Assembly (NCBI GenBank): GCA_022008415.1
Contig: JAIRBC010000035.1
Location: 1 to 36,599, forward strand
Length of the DNA: 36,599 nucleotides
From: Cerina litoralis
GTDB lineage: Bacteria > Bacteroidota > Bacteroidia > Flavobacteriales > Flavobacteriaceae
Direction of reading: 5' to 3'
This document shows, in pieces, positions 22,773 through 30,385 of the stretch. Made by a program: the position numbers and the translations under genes. Below the pieces are notes generated by a model. That model saw nothing but the letters and a program-made list of their open reading frames with translations. It searched no databases and was not told the DNA's origin. Position 1 is the stretch's first letter. Every line of letters begins with the position of its first letter.

Positions 22773-24044
22773 ATGAAAAAGAATTTTAAGATGACTACGG
22801 TGCTACTAACCGTAATTGCAGTACTCGGCCTTTTTAGCTGCGAAAGAGATGATTCTGGCTACATACCTCCGGTTCCCCCAGGTGAAGGCGACCTAAATTT
22901 ACCTCCATTGGATCCAGAACTAGTTAAAGAGGGTCAACAAGTATTTAGATACGATACTTTTGGGGATGAAACGTTTTGGACAGATGTGCTGCAAATGAAT
23001 CAGGTTATCGAAGCTGCCGTAAGTCCTGCTACCGCATTAAGTGTAGGTTTAAAGGTAGATGCCGAAGCTTTGCCGGCCGAAGTTGTTGCTGGTATTGAAG
23101 ACGGATCGATTAGCCTAGACGACCCTCAATCCACGCTTGCCTTGATTTCCTTAGACGCCGTTCTTGGGGTAAAGGGAACGGTAAGTACAGGCGAGGATGG
23201 TAAATTAAAGTTGGACAGGATGGGGATTACCTGCGCTCTATGTCATTCAACCGTCGATGATTCTTATGCCCCAGGCATTGGGAGTCGTTTGGACGGTTGG
23301 CCAAACAGAGATCTAGACCCCGGTGCAATTATCGCATTGTCCCCGGCCTTGGATGACGCTACCAGAGCTGTATACAATTCCTGGGAACCTGGTATTTACG
23401 ACCCAAGATTTAACCATGATGGCTTAAACAACCCGGTTGTTATTCCACCTGCCTATGGTTTATACGGAATTCCCAAGGCAATTTTTACAGGGGATGGAGA
23501 TGTAGAACACGAACCCGCAGGACCAGTGGCCTATTGGAACAGATATGTAGCGGTTACACAAATGCACGGGCACGGCTATTTTGAAGATACACGTCTCAAT
23601 TGGACCGTTGATCACAGGGAAGGTGACGACCTGGTAACGGATAAACTTCCAGCTTTACAAGCGTACCAATTTTCCATTGACGCCCCTTCCCCACCAGAAG
23701 GATCTTTTGATATCGCTGCCGCCGCCCGTGGAAAAGCACTTTTTTCTGGAAAAGCAAAGTGTGCAACTTGTCATTCCGGACCCTTGTTCACCGATGTTAC
23801 GGACGGTGGAAAGTTACATCCCCAAAGCGCGTCCGTGGCCGTAGACAAGGATTATGTAAATAGGTCGGCTACCAAGCAATGGAGAGTTTCGCCACTAAAA
23901 GGTATCTGGCAACACCCTCCATATTTTCACGATGGTTCTGCCGAGACTCTGGCCGATGTAGTGACAAGATATGATCAAGTGGGGAAACTTGGCCTAAGTT
24001 CTAACGAAAAGGTAGATCTTACCGAATATCTAAAATCCCTTTAA
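22773..24044 (+). CDS. Di-haem cytochrome c lipoprotein (MauG/peroxidase-like C-terminal part)
   Basis: Envelope electron-transfer or peroxidase-type protein. A lipoprotein signal ends at C23 (LGLFSC), followed by a Pro-rich linker (SGYIPPVPPGEGD). Two haem c sites are visible: CALCH (residues 154-158) and CATCH (330-334). The end LKGIWQHPPYFHDGSAETLADVVTRYD strongly resembles the C-terminal part of bacterial di-haem cytochrome c peroxidases and MauG-like proteins. The spacing between haem sites (~175 residues) also fits. Its function (H2O2 removal or electron relay) is not decided by sequence. It is under a putative ECF promoter, and the cytochrome c maturation gene follows after a terminator. 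Confidence 0.85.
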   Translation: MKKNFKMTTVLLTVIAVLGLFSCERDDSGYIPPVPPGEGDLNLPPLDPELVKEGQQVFRYDTFGDETFWTDVLQMNQVIEAAVSPATALSVGLKVDAEALPAEVVAGIEDGSISLDDPQSTLALISLDAVLGVKGTVSTGEDGKLKLDRMGITCALCHSTVDDSYAPGIGSRLDGWPNRDLDPGAIIALSPALDDATRAVYNSWEPGIYDPRFNHDGLNNPVVIPPAYGLYGIPKAIFTGDGDVEHEPAGPVAYWNRYVAVTQMHGHGYFEDTRLNWTVDHREGDDLVTDKLPALQAYQFSIDAPSPPEGSFDIAAAARGKALFSGKAKCATCHSGPLFTDVTDGGKLHPQSASVAVDKDYVNRSATKQWRVSPLKGIWQHPPYFHDGSAETLADVVTRYDQVGKLGLSSNEKVDLTEYLKSL

Positions 24045-24098
24045 GGATTGGCTGTGTAAAAGAATACGTGGACTAAATAATTTGATTGCTGTTTCTAT

Positions 24099-24140
24099 GC
24101 ATCTCTTTAAGGGCTCTAGTTCTTAAAGAGGTGCTTTTTT
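24099..24140 (+). terminator. Rho-independent terminator after the cytochrome gene
   Basis: The 13-bp arms are 24099-24111 (GCATCTCTTTAAG) and 24122-24134 (CTTAAAGAGGTGC), with one wobble pair and a 10-base loop, followed by six T. It lies just before the ccsBA frame, so transcription of ccsBA needs read-through or a promoter embedded at the terminator. Confidence 0.88.
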
Positions 24141-24179
24141 ATGTAAATGAGCTTTAGCTTGTTAAACTGTATACTAACT

Positions 24180-27100
24180 ATGAATTGTTTAAAAATAATC
24201 CTATTCTCCACCCGAACCATGACGGTTCTTTTGCTGTTATACGGCATTTCCATGGCTGTGGGGACTTTTGTGGAAAATGACTACGATACCCCAACCGCAA
24301 AAACACTGGTATACAATTCAACCTGGTTTGAAATTCTAATGTTTTGGTTGATCCTTTTGTTCGCTGCCAATATTAAAACATACCGCCTTACAAGAAGGGA
24401 GAAATGGCCGGTACTGGTATTTCACCTGGCGTTTATTTTTATGTTTATTGGGGGCGCCATCACACGTTACGTCAGCTTTGAAGGGCAGATGCCGATTGAG
24501 GAAGGGCAGACCACCAATGAAATTATAAGCGACCTCACTTATTTTAAACTGATCGTCACCGATGGAAAGAAAACATTAAACTTTGACAAGTATCCCTATA
24601 TGATGTCTTATTTTAATTCCAAAGACACCAAATGGCCGTTCAAAAGAACCTTTAGACAAGATTATCGGTTTGGCGATAAAATTATTTCCTTAAAAACCCT
24701 CGACTATATTCCGTTGGCCAAAGACTCCGTTCAAAAAATGAAATCCGGAAAGAAGATGCTCAATATTGTATCTATAGGACGGGGAAGGAGGGAGAATAGT
24801 AATATTTCCGAAGGTGAAACCAAAAACATCGGCGGTACAATGTTTAGTTTCAATACTCCCGTCCAAGGTACGGTACAGTTATCGGAAAAGGATGGTGTCA
24901 TAAAGATCGTCCTCCCCAGTGATGGACAATATATGTCTATGGAAGGACAGGGAAAGGGCGTGGTAACCGATTCTACACTATTGGTTCAACATTCGGGTGA
25001 AATTAAAGCGAATGAGCCTGCCGTTCTAGACCACAGGGCGCTTTATACCGTTAACAATACCAATTTCATCATCCCTAAAAGTGCTTTCAAAGGAAAAACA
25101 GTCTATTACAACGGGGATAAAAACGATCCGATGGATAAAAATCTATTGGATGTTATTCAGTTAGAATTGCGCTCGGGAAATGAAAGGGACACCCTGTTGA
25201 TCCAAGGTGGGAAAGGCGTTACCGAATTCAACAAAACCTCAAACATCAATGGACTGAAAATCTCTGTGGGATATGGCTCCAAGATACTTTATACCGATTT
25301 TTATTTGCGGTGTGATGATTTTCTGCTCGATCGTTATCCGGGATCGAACAACCCATCCTCTTATGAAAGTAAGATTACAGTCATTGATGGAGGATCGGAG
25401 AAACAGCATCATATTTACATGAATAACGTGATGGACTATAAGGGATACCGGTTTTTTCAGGCAAGCTATTTCCCGGATGAAAGTGGGACGATCCTTTCCG
25501 TCAATGCCGACAGGTGGGGTACAAATATTACCTATTTTGGATATTTCCTATTGTTTGGCGGTATGTTCTTAACGCTCTTCTGGAAAGGGAGCCATTTCTG
25601 GAATTTGAACAATTCATTAAAGAGAATGCACAAGAATAATCTTATTGTGCTTCCTTTTGTATTTCTTTTTGGGATGGGTCTGGGAATAAATCCCTGCTTT
25701 GCCCAGAATAGTACAACCCAAACAAAAGATACTACCACCCTATCACAGCACAAACCCGGAACGGCCGCACAGTTTGCAAGACCTGGGGAGCTTGGATCCA
25801 ACAGAATAATTGACCCGATCCATGCTGCAAAATTCGGACATCTTTTGGTTCAGGATTTTCAAGGCCGGATCAAACCTGTGAATACACACACATTAGAGCT
25901 GCTGCGGAAGATTTACAAGAAAGATAAATATCAAAAAGGCCCCATAACCATATCTTCCGACCAATGGTTTATTTCCATGCAGATCGATCCCGGTTATTGG
26001 GCCAATGAGCCCTTGATCAAAGTAGGCCAAAAGGGGGGTGATAAACTGATAAAAGAAACCGGTGCCAATACGGAAGGTTATACTTCCTATGCCAATCTTG
26101 TAGACCCGAATACCGGCAACTTTAAGTTGGAAAAACAGAATAGCAAATCGTTCAGCAAGCGAAAAGCCGACCAATCCAACTATGACAAAGGAGTTATCGA
26201 GGTGACCGAACGGTTCAATATTTTCAGTAGTATCGCCTACGGGTATTATACCAATATCATTCCGGTAAAAAATGATCCGGCTCAAAAATGGAGAAGCTGG
26301 ATTTATAGCTCTGACAAGAACCCTGTTGAGATTGACAAGACGGCTTATGCCCTTCTAACCAGCTATTTTATTGGGTTAAAAGCAGGTTTGAAAACCGGAA
26401 ACTGGACCAAAGCGGATAAAAGTATTGAAGACATAAGTGAATTTCAACAGATTTGGGGCAAAAAAATTGTTCCATCCGCCGAGAAAGTCGGGCTGGAAAT
26501 TCTCTATAATCATTTGAATATTTTCCTTTGGCTGATGATAGCCTACAGCTTTTTGGGTTTATTTATGATCATTCTTGGATTTGCAGAAGTGTTTTCGTCA
26601 GGATCAAAGTATAATCGCATAATCCGTATTCTGAGCAAAATACTGCTGGGAATAATGGTCGTAACATTGGCCGTTCAAGCGACAGCTCTTGGCGTTCGCT
26701 GGTATCTTTCCGGACACGCACCTTGGAGCAACGGTTATGAGGCTATCATATTTATTTCAGGGATCGGTGTGCTCTCGGGACTGCTCCTTTACAGGAATCG
26801 GAATGCCTTTATTCCTGCAGCCGGAGCGTTGGTCGCTATGATTATGATGGGATTTGCACACGGAGGGTCGATGCTCGATCCACAGATTACGCCTTTGGAG
26901 CCCGTACTAAAATCCTATTGGCTAATGGTTCACGTGGGCATCATCACTTCCAGCTACGGATTCTTCGGCCTGTCGGCAGTATTGAGTGCTATTTCATTAA
27001 TTCTGTTCAGCACAAAGCGCACCAAAAAAATAGAGCGTTCCATCAAGGAAATGACCATAGTCAATGAAATGGCTTTAACCGTAGGTATCTTTGCCCTTAC

Positions 27101-27503
27101 CGTAGGGACCTTTCTGGGAGGAATGTGGGCCAACGAGAGCTGGGGCAGGTATTGGAGCTGGGACCCAAAAGAGACTTGGGCATTTATTTCGGTTATATTT
27201 TATGCCGTAGTACTCCACTTGAGATTGGTTCCAAAGCTTAGGGGGAAACTAACCTTCAATATTGTCAGCCTGTGGGCGATATGGTCGATCATATTTACCT
27301 ATTTCGGAGTAAATTACTATCTATCGGGATTGCATTCCTATGCCGCTGGCGACCCTATGCCGATTCCCTCCTGGATTTATATTACCGCAGGGGGAATGTT
27401 CCTTTTGTCCTTAGTAGCCTATTATAGAAACGCAGGAAACAAGAATCAGAAATCGATACAGCTAAAAGCCCAAAGGCATAAGAACTATAAGTTGGGCAAT
27501 TAA
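24180..27503 (+). CDS. ccsBA: Fused CcsB-CcsA (ResB-ResC) cytochrome c maturation protein
   Basis: System II haem export and cytochrome c synthetase, a large polytopic inner-membrane protein that delivers and attaches haem to CXXCH apocytochromes. The N-terminal half is ResB/CcsB-like (TRTMTVLLLLYGISMAVGTFVENDYDTPTAK, helices at ~10-30, 50-70 and 80-100, then a large periplasmic domain). A hydrophobic segment near 480-510 looks like an internal signal. The C-terminal half is CcsA with the haem-handling WWD motif WGRYWSWDPKETW (about 988-1000) and flanking helices with conserved His. The ATG at 24180 is preferred to 24147, which lies 7 bases after the terminator. It logically serves the adjacent di-haem cytochrome. 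Confidence 0.93.
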   Translation: MNCLKIILFSTRTMTVLLLLYGISMAVGTFVENDYDTPTAKTLVYNSTWFEILMFWLILLFAANIKTYRLTRREKWPVLVFHLAFIFMFIGGAITRYVSFEGQMPIEEGQTTNEIISDLTYFKLIVTDGKKTLNFDKYPYMMSYFNSKDTKWPFKRTFRQDYRFGDKIISLKTLDYIPLAKDSVQKMKSGKKMLNIVSIGRGRRENSNISEGETKNIGGTMFSFNTPVQGTVQLSEKDGVIKIVLPSDGQYMSMEGQGKGVVTDSTLLVQHSGEIKANEPAVLDHRALYTVNNTNFIIPKSAFKGKTVYYNGDKNDPMDKNLLDVIQLELRSGNERDTLLIQGGKGVTEFNKTSNINGLKISVGYGSKILYTDFYLRCDDFLLDRYPGSNNPSSYESKITVIDGGSEKQHHIYMNNVMDYKGYRFFQASYFPDESGTILSVNADRWGTNITYFGYFLLFGGMFLTLFWKGSHFWNLNNSLKRMHKNNLIVLPFVFLFGMGLGINPCFAQNSTTQTKDTTTLSQHKPGTAAQFARPGELGSNRIIDPIHAAKFGHLLVQDFQGRIKPVNTHTLELLRKIYKKDKYQKGPITISSDQWFISMQIDPGYWANEPLIKVGQKGGDKLIKETGANTEGYTSYANLVDPNTGNFKLEKQNSKSFSKRKADQSNYDKGVIEVTERFNIFSSIAYGYYTNIIPVKNDPAQKWRSWIYSSDKNPVEIDKTAYALLTSYFIGLKAGLKTGNWTKADKSIEDISEFQQIWGKKIVPSAEKVGLEILYNHLNIFLWLMIAYSFLGLFMIILGFAEVFSSGSKYNRIIRILSKILLGIMVVTLAVQATALGVRWYLSGHAPWSNGYEAIIFISGIGVLSGLLLYRNRNAFIPAAGALVAMIMMGFAHGGSMLDPQITPLEPVLKSYWLMVHVGIITSSYGFFGLSAVLSAISLILFSTKRTKKIERSIKEMTIVNEMALTVGIFALTVGTFLGGMWANESWGRYWSWDPKETWAFISVIFYAVVLHLRLVPKLRGKLTFNIVSLWAIWSIIFTYFGVNYYLSGLHSYAAGDPMPIPSWIYITAGGMFLLSLVAYYRNAGNKNQKSIQLKAQRHKNYKLGN

Positions 27504-27556
27504 TTACCTCTAATCCCCGAACATTCGATTGGCAAGATCGTGTGTTTTTTGGTCAT

Positions 27557-27583
27557 TGGATGAAAATTTCGTTTATGGGTTAC
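27557..27583 (-). promoter_or_regulatory. Mirrored ECF promoter pointing towards the ccsBA 3' end
   Basis: On the minus strand the sequence is TTGTAACC, 17 bases, TCCA, an exact match to the shared motif. It shares the palindrome at 27578-27595 with the sigma gene 3 promoter. No minus-strand gene lies downstream, so any transcript would run antisense to the ccsBA end. Confidence 0.45.
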
Positions 27584-27589
27584 AATTTT

Positions 27590-27616
27590 GTAACCAAATT
27601 GCCGAAACTGCATCTA
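27590..27616 (+). promoter_or_regulatory. Candidate ECF promoter of sigma gene 3
   Basis: TTTGTAACC, 17 bases, TCTA, 19 bases before the ATG at 27636. The -35-like box lies in the near-palindrome GGTTACAATTTTGTAACC (27578-27595). Confidence 0.65.
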
Positions 27617-27635
27617 ATAAATAAACTATGCTAAT

Positions 27636-28328
27636 ATGAGCCATTGTAGTGCGCAAAGAAAAGAAGGTGCAATTCCGACACAAGCAATGTCCGATTACGT
27701 GATCGTGGAAAAAGTTTTGCAAGGGGAGACAGAATTGTTCGAAATTTTGATGAGACGTTATAACGAACTATTGTATCGATCCATTCGCAGCTATCTAGAT
27801 CGGGAGGTGGAAGTGGAAGACATCATGCAGGATGCATATATCAAGGCTTTTCAAAAATTGTATCAATTTAGGAATGAAGCGAAGTTCTCTACTTGGTTGG
27901 TTCGGATAGGGATCAACGAAGCCTTGCAGTACAAACGAAAATCAAAAAAAAACCGAACAATTGATCTAACACAAGAATCGGGCGTAATACAAATTGCCGA
28001 TACATCTATTATGAATCCAGAAAACAAGACCATTCATAGAGAGTCCGCGGCTTTTATCGAAAAGGCCATCGACGCACTGCCTCCAAAGTATAAAATTGTT
28101 TATATACTCCAGGAAGTAGAGGGGATGGATATATCCGAGATCTCAAAGAGCCTCGACCTTACCAACAGCAATGTAAAGGTTAGGCTACACAGAGCGAGGA
28201 ACATGATGAAGGAATATCTGTTCAAGGCTACTAAAACGCAAAATGTCTTTGAATTTGGCAACCATAAATGTGACAGGTTGGTCGAAAACGTCATGAAACG
28301 TATCCAAACCCTCCAACCTACAAAATAA
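27636..28328 (+). CDS. ECF sigma factor, paralogue 3 of 3
   Basis: ECF sigma factor closely related to the one at 5984. Region 2 is ~30-105 (DIMQDAYIKAFQKLYQFRNEAKFSTWLVRIGINEAL) and region 4 ~145-205 (YKIVYILQEVEGMDISEISKSLDLTNSNVKVRLHRAR). The C-terminal tail VFEFGNHKCDRLVENVMKRI carries the shared FEF, CDR, E and VM residues. The start at 27636 leaves a very short leader from the predicted promoter; an internal ATG at 27687 is an alternative. No anti-sigma gene is adjacent. Downstream lies a broken SusC-like fragment on the opposite strand. Confidence 0.94.
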   Translation: MSHCSAQRKEGAIPTQAMSDYVIVEKVLQGETELFEILMRRYNELLYRSIRSYLDREVEVEDIMQDAYIKAFQKLYQFRNEAKFSTWLVRIGINEALQYKRKSKKNRTIDLTQESGVIQIADTSIMNPENKTIHRESAAFIEKAIDALPPKYKIVYILQEVEGMDISEISKSLDLTNSNVKVRLHRARNMMKEYLFKATKTQNVFEFGNHKCDRLVENVMKRIQTLQPTK

Positions 28329-28384
28329 TCGATCGAACATTCTTACACATTTAAATACTATTTAAACGCTGTACGCTCGGTAAT

Positions 28385-28579
28385 CTACGTGAGGCCACTG
28401 TATCCAATTCGCTTTTTACCCGTTTGTGTTCCGCGGTCGGTGCCTTTGATCAGTATATTTACATTGGGGATGGGTGTTTCCCAAACATCGGTCACCCTTC
28501 CCGAAATAATCTTTTCAGAAGTTTGGGAGTAAAAGGGCAATACAGACCATAAAACTAAGAATGTCAACCAATTTTTCAT
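28385..28579 (-). pseudogene. Truncated SusC/TonB-receptor-type N-terminal fragment
   Basis: A 64-residue frame with a signal peptide (MKNWLTFLVLWSVLPFYSQ) followed by ISGRVTDVWETPIPNVNILIKGTDRGTQT. This is the beginning of the carboxypeptidase-regulatory-like domain that starts SusC/RagA TonB-dependent receptors. The frame then ends (GKKRIGYSGLT, stop), and no plug or barrel follows before the sigma gene stop at 28328. A full receptor needs around 1000 residues, so this is a decayed remnant. A small secreted protein is possible but less likely. Confidence 0.65.
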
Positions 28580-29068
28580 TCCTTTTTGATAACCCGATCA
28601 CCTTTGGCGAAACCCCATCTGGACCTAGATATCATTAAAGATAATTACAAAAATTTAAAAAGTGTTCGCCCGTACCCAAAAAACAGCGTGGATAGATGTT
28701 GACAGGCACAGTTCCTCCAGGGCTTATGGTCATGTAGTTAAATATTCGACGATTTAGAAAATTAGTCTTTAAAAAGTGTAAAAACCAACCTTTAACTATG
28801 GTAAAGGATGTGCCTTAACGAACTAGGAAGAGGGATTGTAGTCCGATCTCTACCAATTGGTACGAATTGACAATATACGTCAATTCTTTAAACCGTTCAA
28901 TTAATTGAGGCAAAAGCACTTCTTTAAGTGATGTAAAAGAGTTGGTTTTAAAATAAAAAACATCGGATAATGATTATAATTTATCCTTTGAATTCCACCC
29001 GTTTTTATCAAAAATATAAACCGGCACGAATACCAACAGATAGAATGCTAGTTATAGAAACATTCGGT
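28580..29068. other. Gene-free stretch with two palindromes
   Basis: No convincing frame. It contains GAATTGAC - 7 bases - GTCAATTC (28864-28886, perfect 8-bp arms) and the self-complementary TCAATTAATTGA (28897-28908). No T-run follows either. The region lies behind the SusC remnant and may hold remains of its control region. No promoter can be assigned with confidence. Confidence 0.4.
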
Positions 29069-30385
29069 TCAAAAAACTTTATCCCTTATAAAAGCCCCTA
29101 CCGCTTTTCCTTGTACGATACCGTTGGTACAGGCGTCCATATAATGGATACCCCCATAAAGCCTACTTATGGCGGCTTCTTGGGCTGCGGCTTCAAAAGA
29201 GGTAAAGTCGCGCTCCGGTAAACCAAAAATTATCTCGGTATCGTCCGTGAACTTATAAGGTTCACCAAAAATTGCCGTCAAAATCACAGAAGCGGCCCCA
29301 GAGACCACGCTGTGACCACTGGTGTACTCCGGAAACGGCGGTGTCTGCAAAATGGGTCTCCAGTTTTGGTCTAAATGCTGATTGATCACGGTTTCGGGAC
29401 GGATGCGTTCTGATCTATATTTCTCGTCCCAGCAACTAACAAAGGCATCGTGTAAGGTCAACGCTACCAAAGCAAGGGTCGCTGTGGTCTGCTTCATACC
29501 GTATCCCTCTTTTTTACAGGCTATTCCTGCAATTCCCATCCAATGGCCCCCTGGGGTTATCTTTTTAAAGCCTATTGCCATATGGCCAGTCATTTGGACA
29601 TTGAATGGATTGCAGTCCCAAAAGTTGGCGATAACCTCTTGTTCCGGGGTTACATTCTTCACAGCCTCGTACACGACCATCAATTCCTTTTGATAAAAAT
29701 CACTGTTCGGATCCATGTCGAACGGAGTGGGCTTTAAGGGTATGAATTGCGTAGGGGAATCTAGAAAAAAAGTTCTCAATGTTTGCCAGTTGGGTTCAAT
29801 TGCGGCCATATAGGCAGGAGGGGTAGGATACCAATATCCAGGTCCGGGCTTAGGAGTATATCCCATTTTTGCGCTAAGTTCATTAAAATGGTCTCCCTTC
29901 GCATATGCCATTACATACGATGACACTGACTTGGCCGACTCGATACTGGAGGAAATTTCCCTTTTCGAAAGTTTGTACTTATTTCTATACTCCATCGCTA
30001 GTTGATCCAGGACTTTCGTCAAGCTTTCCCCGGAAGGCAGCATTTGTCTGGCAACATCCAGCATGGCATAAGTTGATGCCAAGGAGGCATTGCTTTTTGG
30101 TTTTGGCCGATAGTCTATAGGTCGATATCCGTTCAGCTTCTGTGTAAAATCGGGAGGATTGCTGTTAGAATGAACCTTATCTGCCAAATATCCGGCAAGA
30201 CAAGCATACGCGTAATACCTGGCCGCTGCAGGGGGGCTTATTACGTCATGAACCATAACCTTTGTGGCCTCGAACAAATAATCGGGATAGGCGTTGGCAG
30301 CTTCTTGCTCCAATGATGGACTTTGCGCCACCAACAAGTGGATACCTAATAATGAGAAAACAATTGGGTAAACTAACTTTTTCAT
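29069..30385 (-). CDS. Vanadium-dependent haloperoxidase / PAP2-family enzyme, secreted
   Basis: A PAP2-superfamily enzyme of the vanadium haloperoxidase type, exported (signal peptide to about residue 20, LLVA-Q). The oxyanion site is visible: K322 and R329 in KYRSERIRP (K-x6-RP), S356-G357-H358 in EYTSGHS, and R408 with H414 in SRLYGGIHYMD. The last motif has H-x2-D in place of the usual H-x3-D. Whether it oxidises halides or acts as an acid phosphatase cannot be told from sequence. Its ATG overlaps the stop of the FG-GAP gene (ATGA), so the two are translationally coupled; similar pairings of an FG-GAP/UnbV protein with this enzyme suggest joint work on an extracellular substrate. Confidence 0.88.
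   Translation of the reverse strand: MKKLVYPIVFSLLGIHLLVAQSPSLEQEAANAYPDYLFEATKVMVHDVISPPAAARYYAYACLAGYLADKVHSNSNPPDFTQKLNGYRPIDYRPKPKSNASLASTYAMLDVARQMLPSGESLTKVLDQLAMEYRNKYKLSKREISSSIESAKSVSSYVMAYAKGDHFNELSAKMGYTPKPGPGYWYPTPPAYMAAIEPNWQTLRTFFLDSPTQFIPLKPTPFDMDPNSDFYQKELMVVYEAVKNVTPEQEVIANFWDCNPFNVQMTGHMAIGFKKITPGGHWMGIAGIACKKEGYGMKQTTATLALVALTLHDAFVSCWDEKYRSERIRPETVINQHLDQNWRPILQTPPFPEYTSGHSVVSGAASVILTAIFGEPYKFTDDTEIIFGLPERDFTSFEAAAQEAAISRLYGGIHYMDACTNGIVQGKAVGAFIRDKVF

Noticed and set aside
28970-29221. 83-codon plus-strand frame at the end of the haloperoxidase-like gene
   Set aside because: Mostly antisense to a strongly supported gene, with no domain or start signal.
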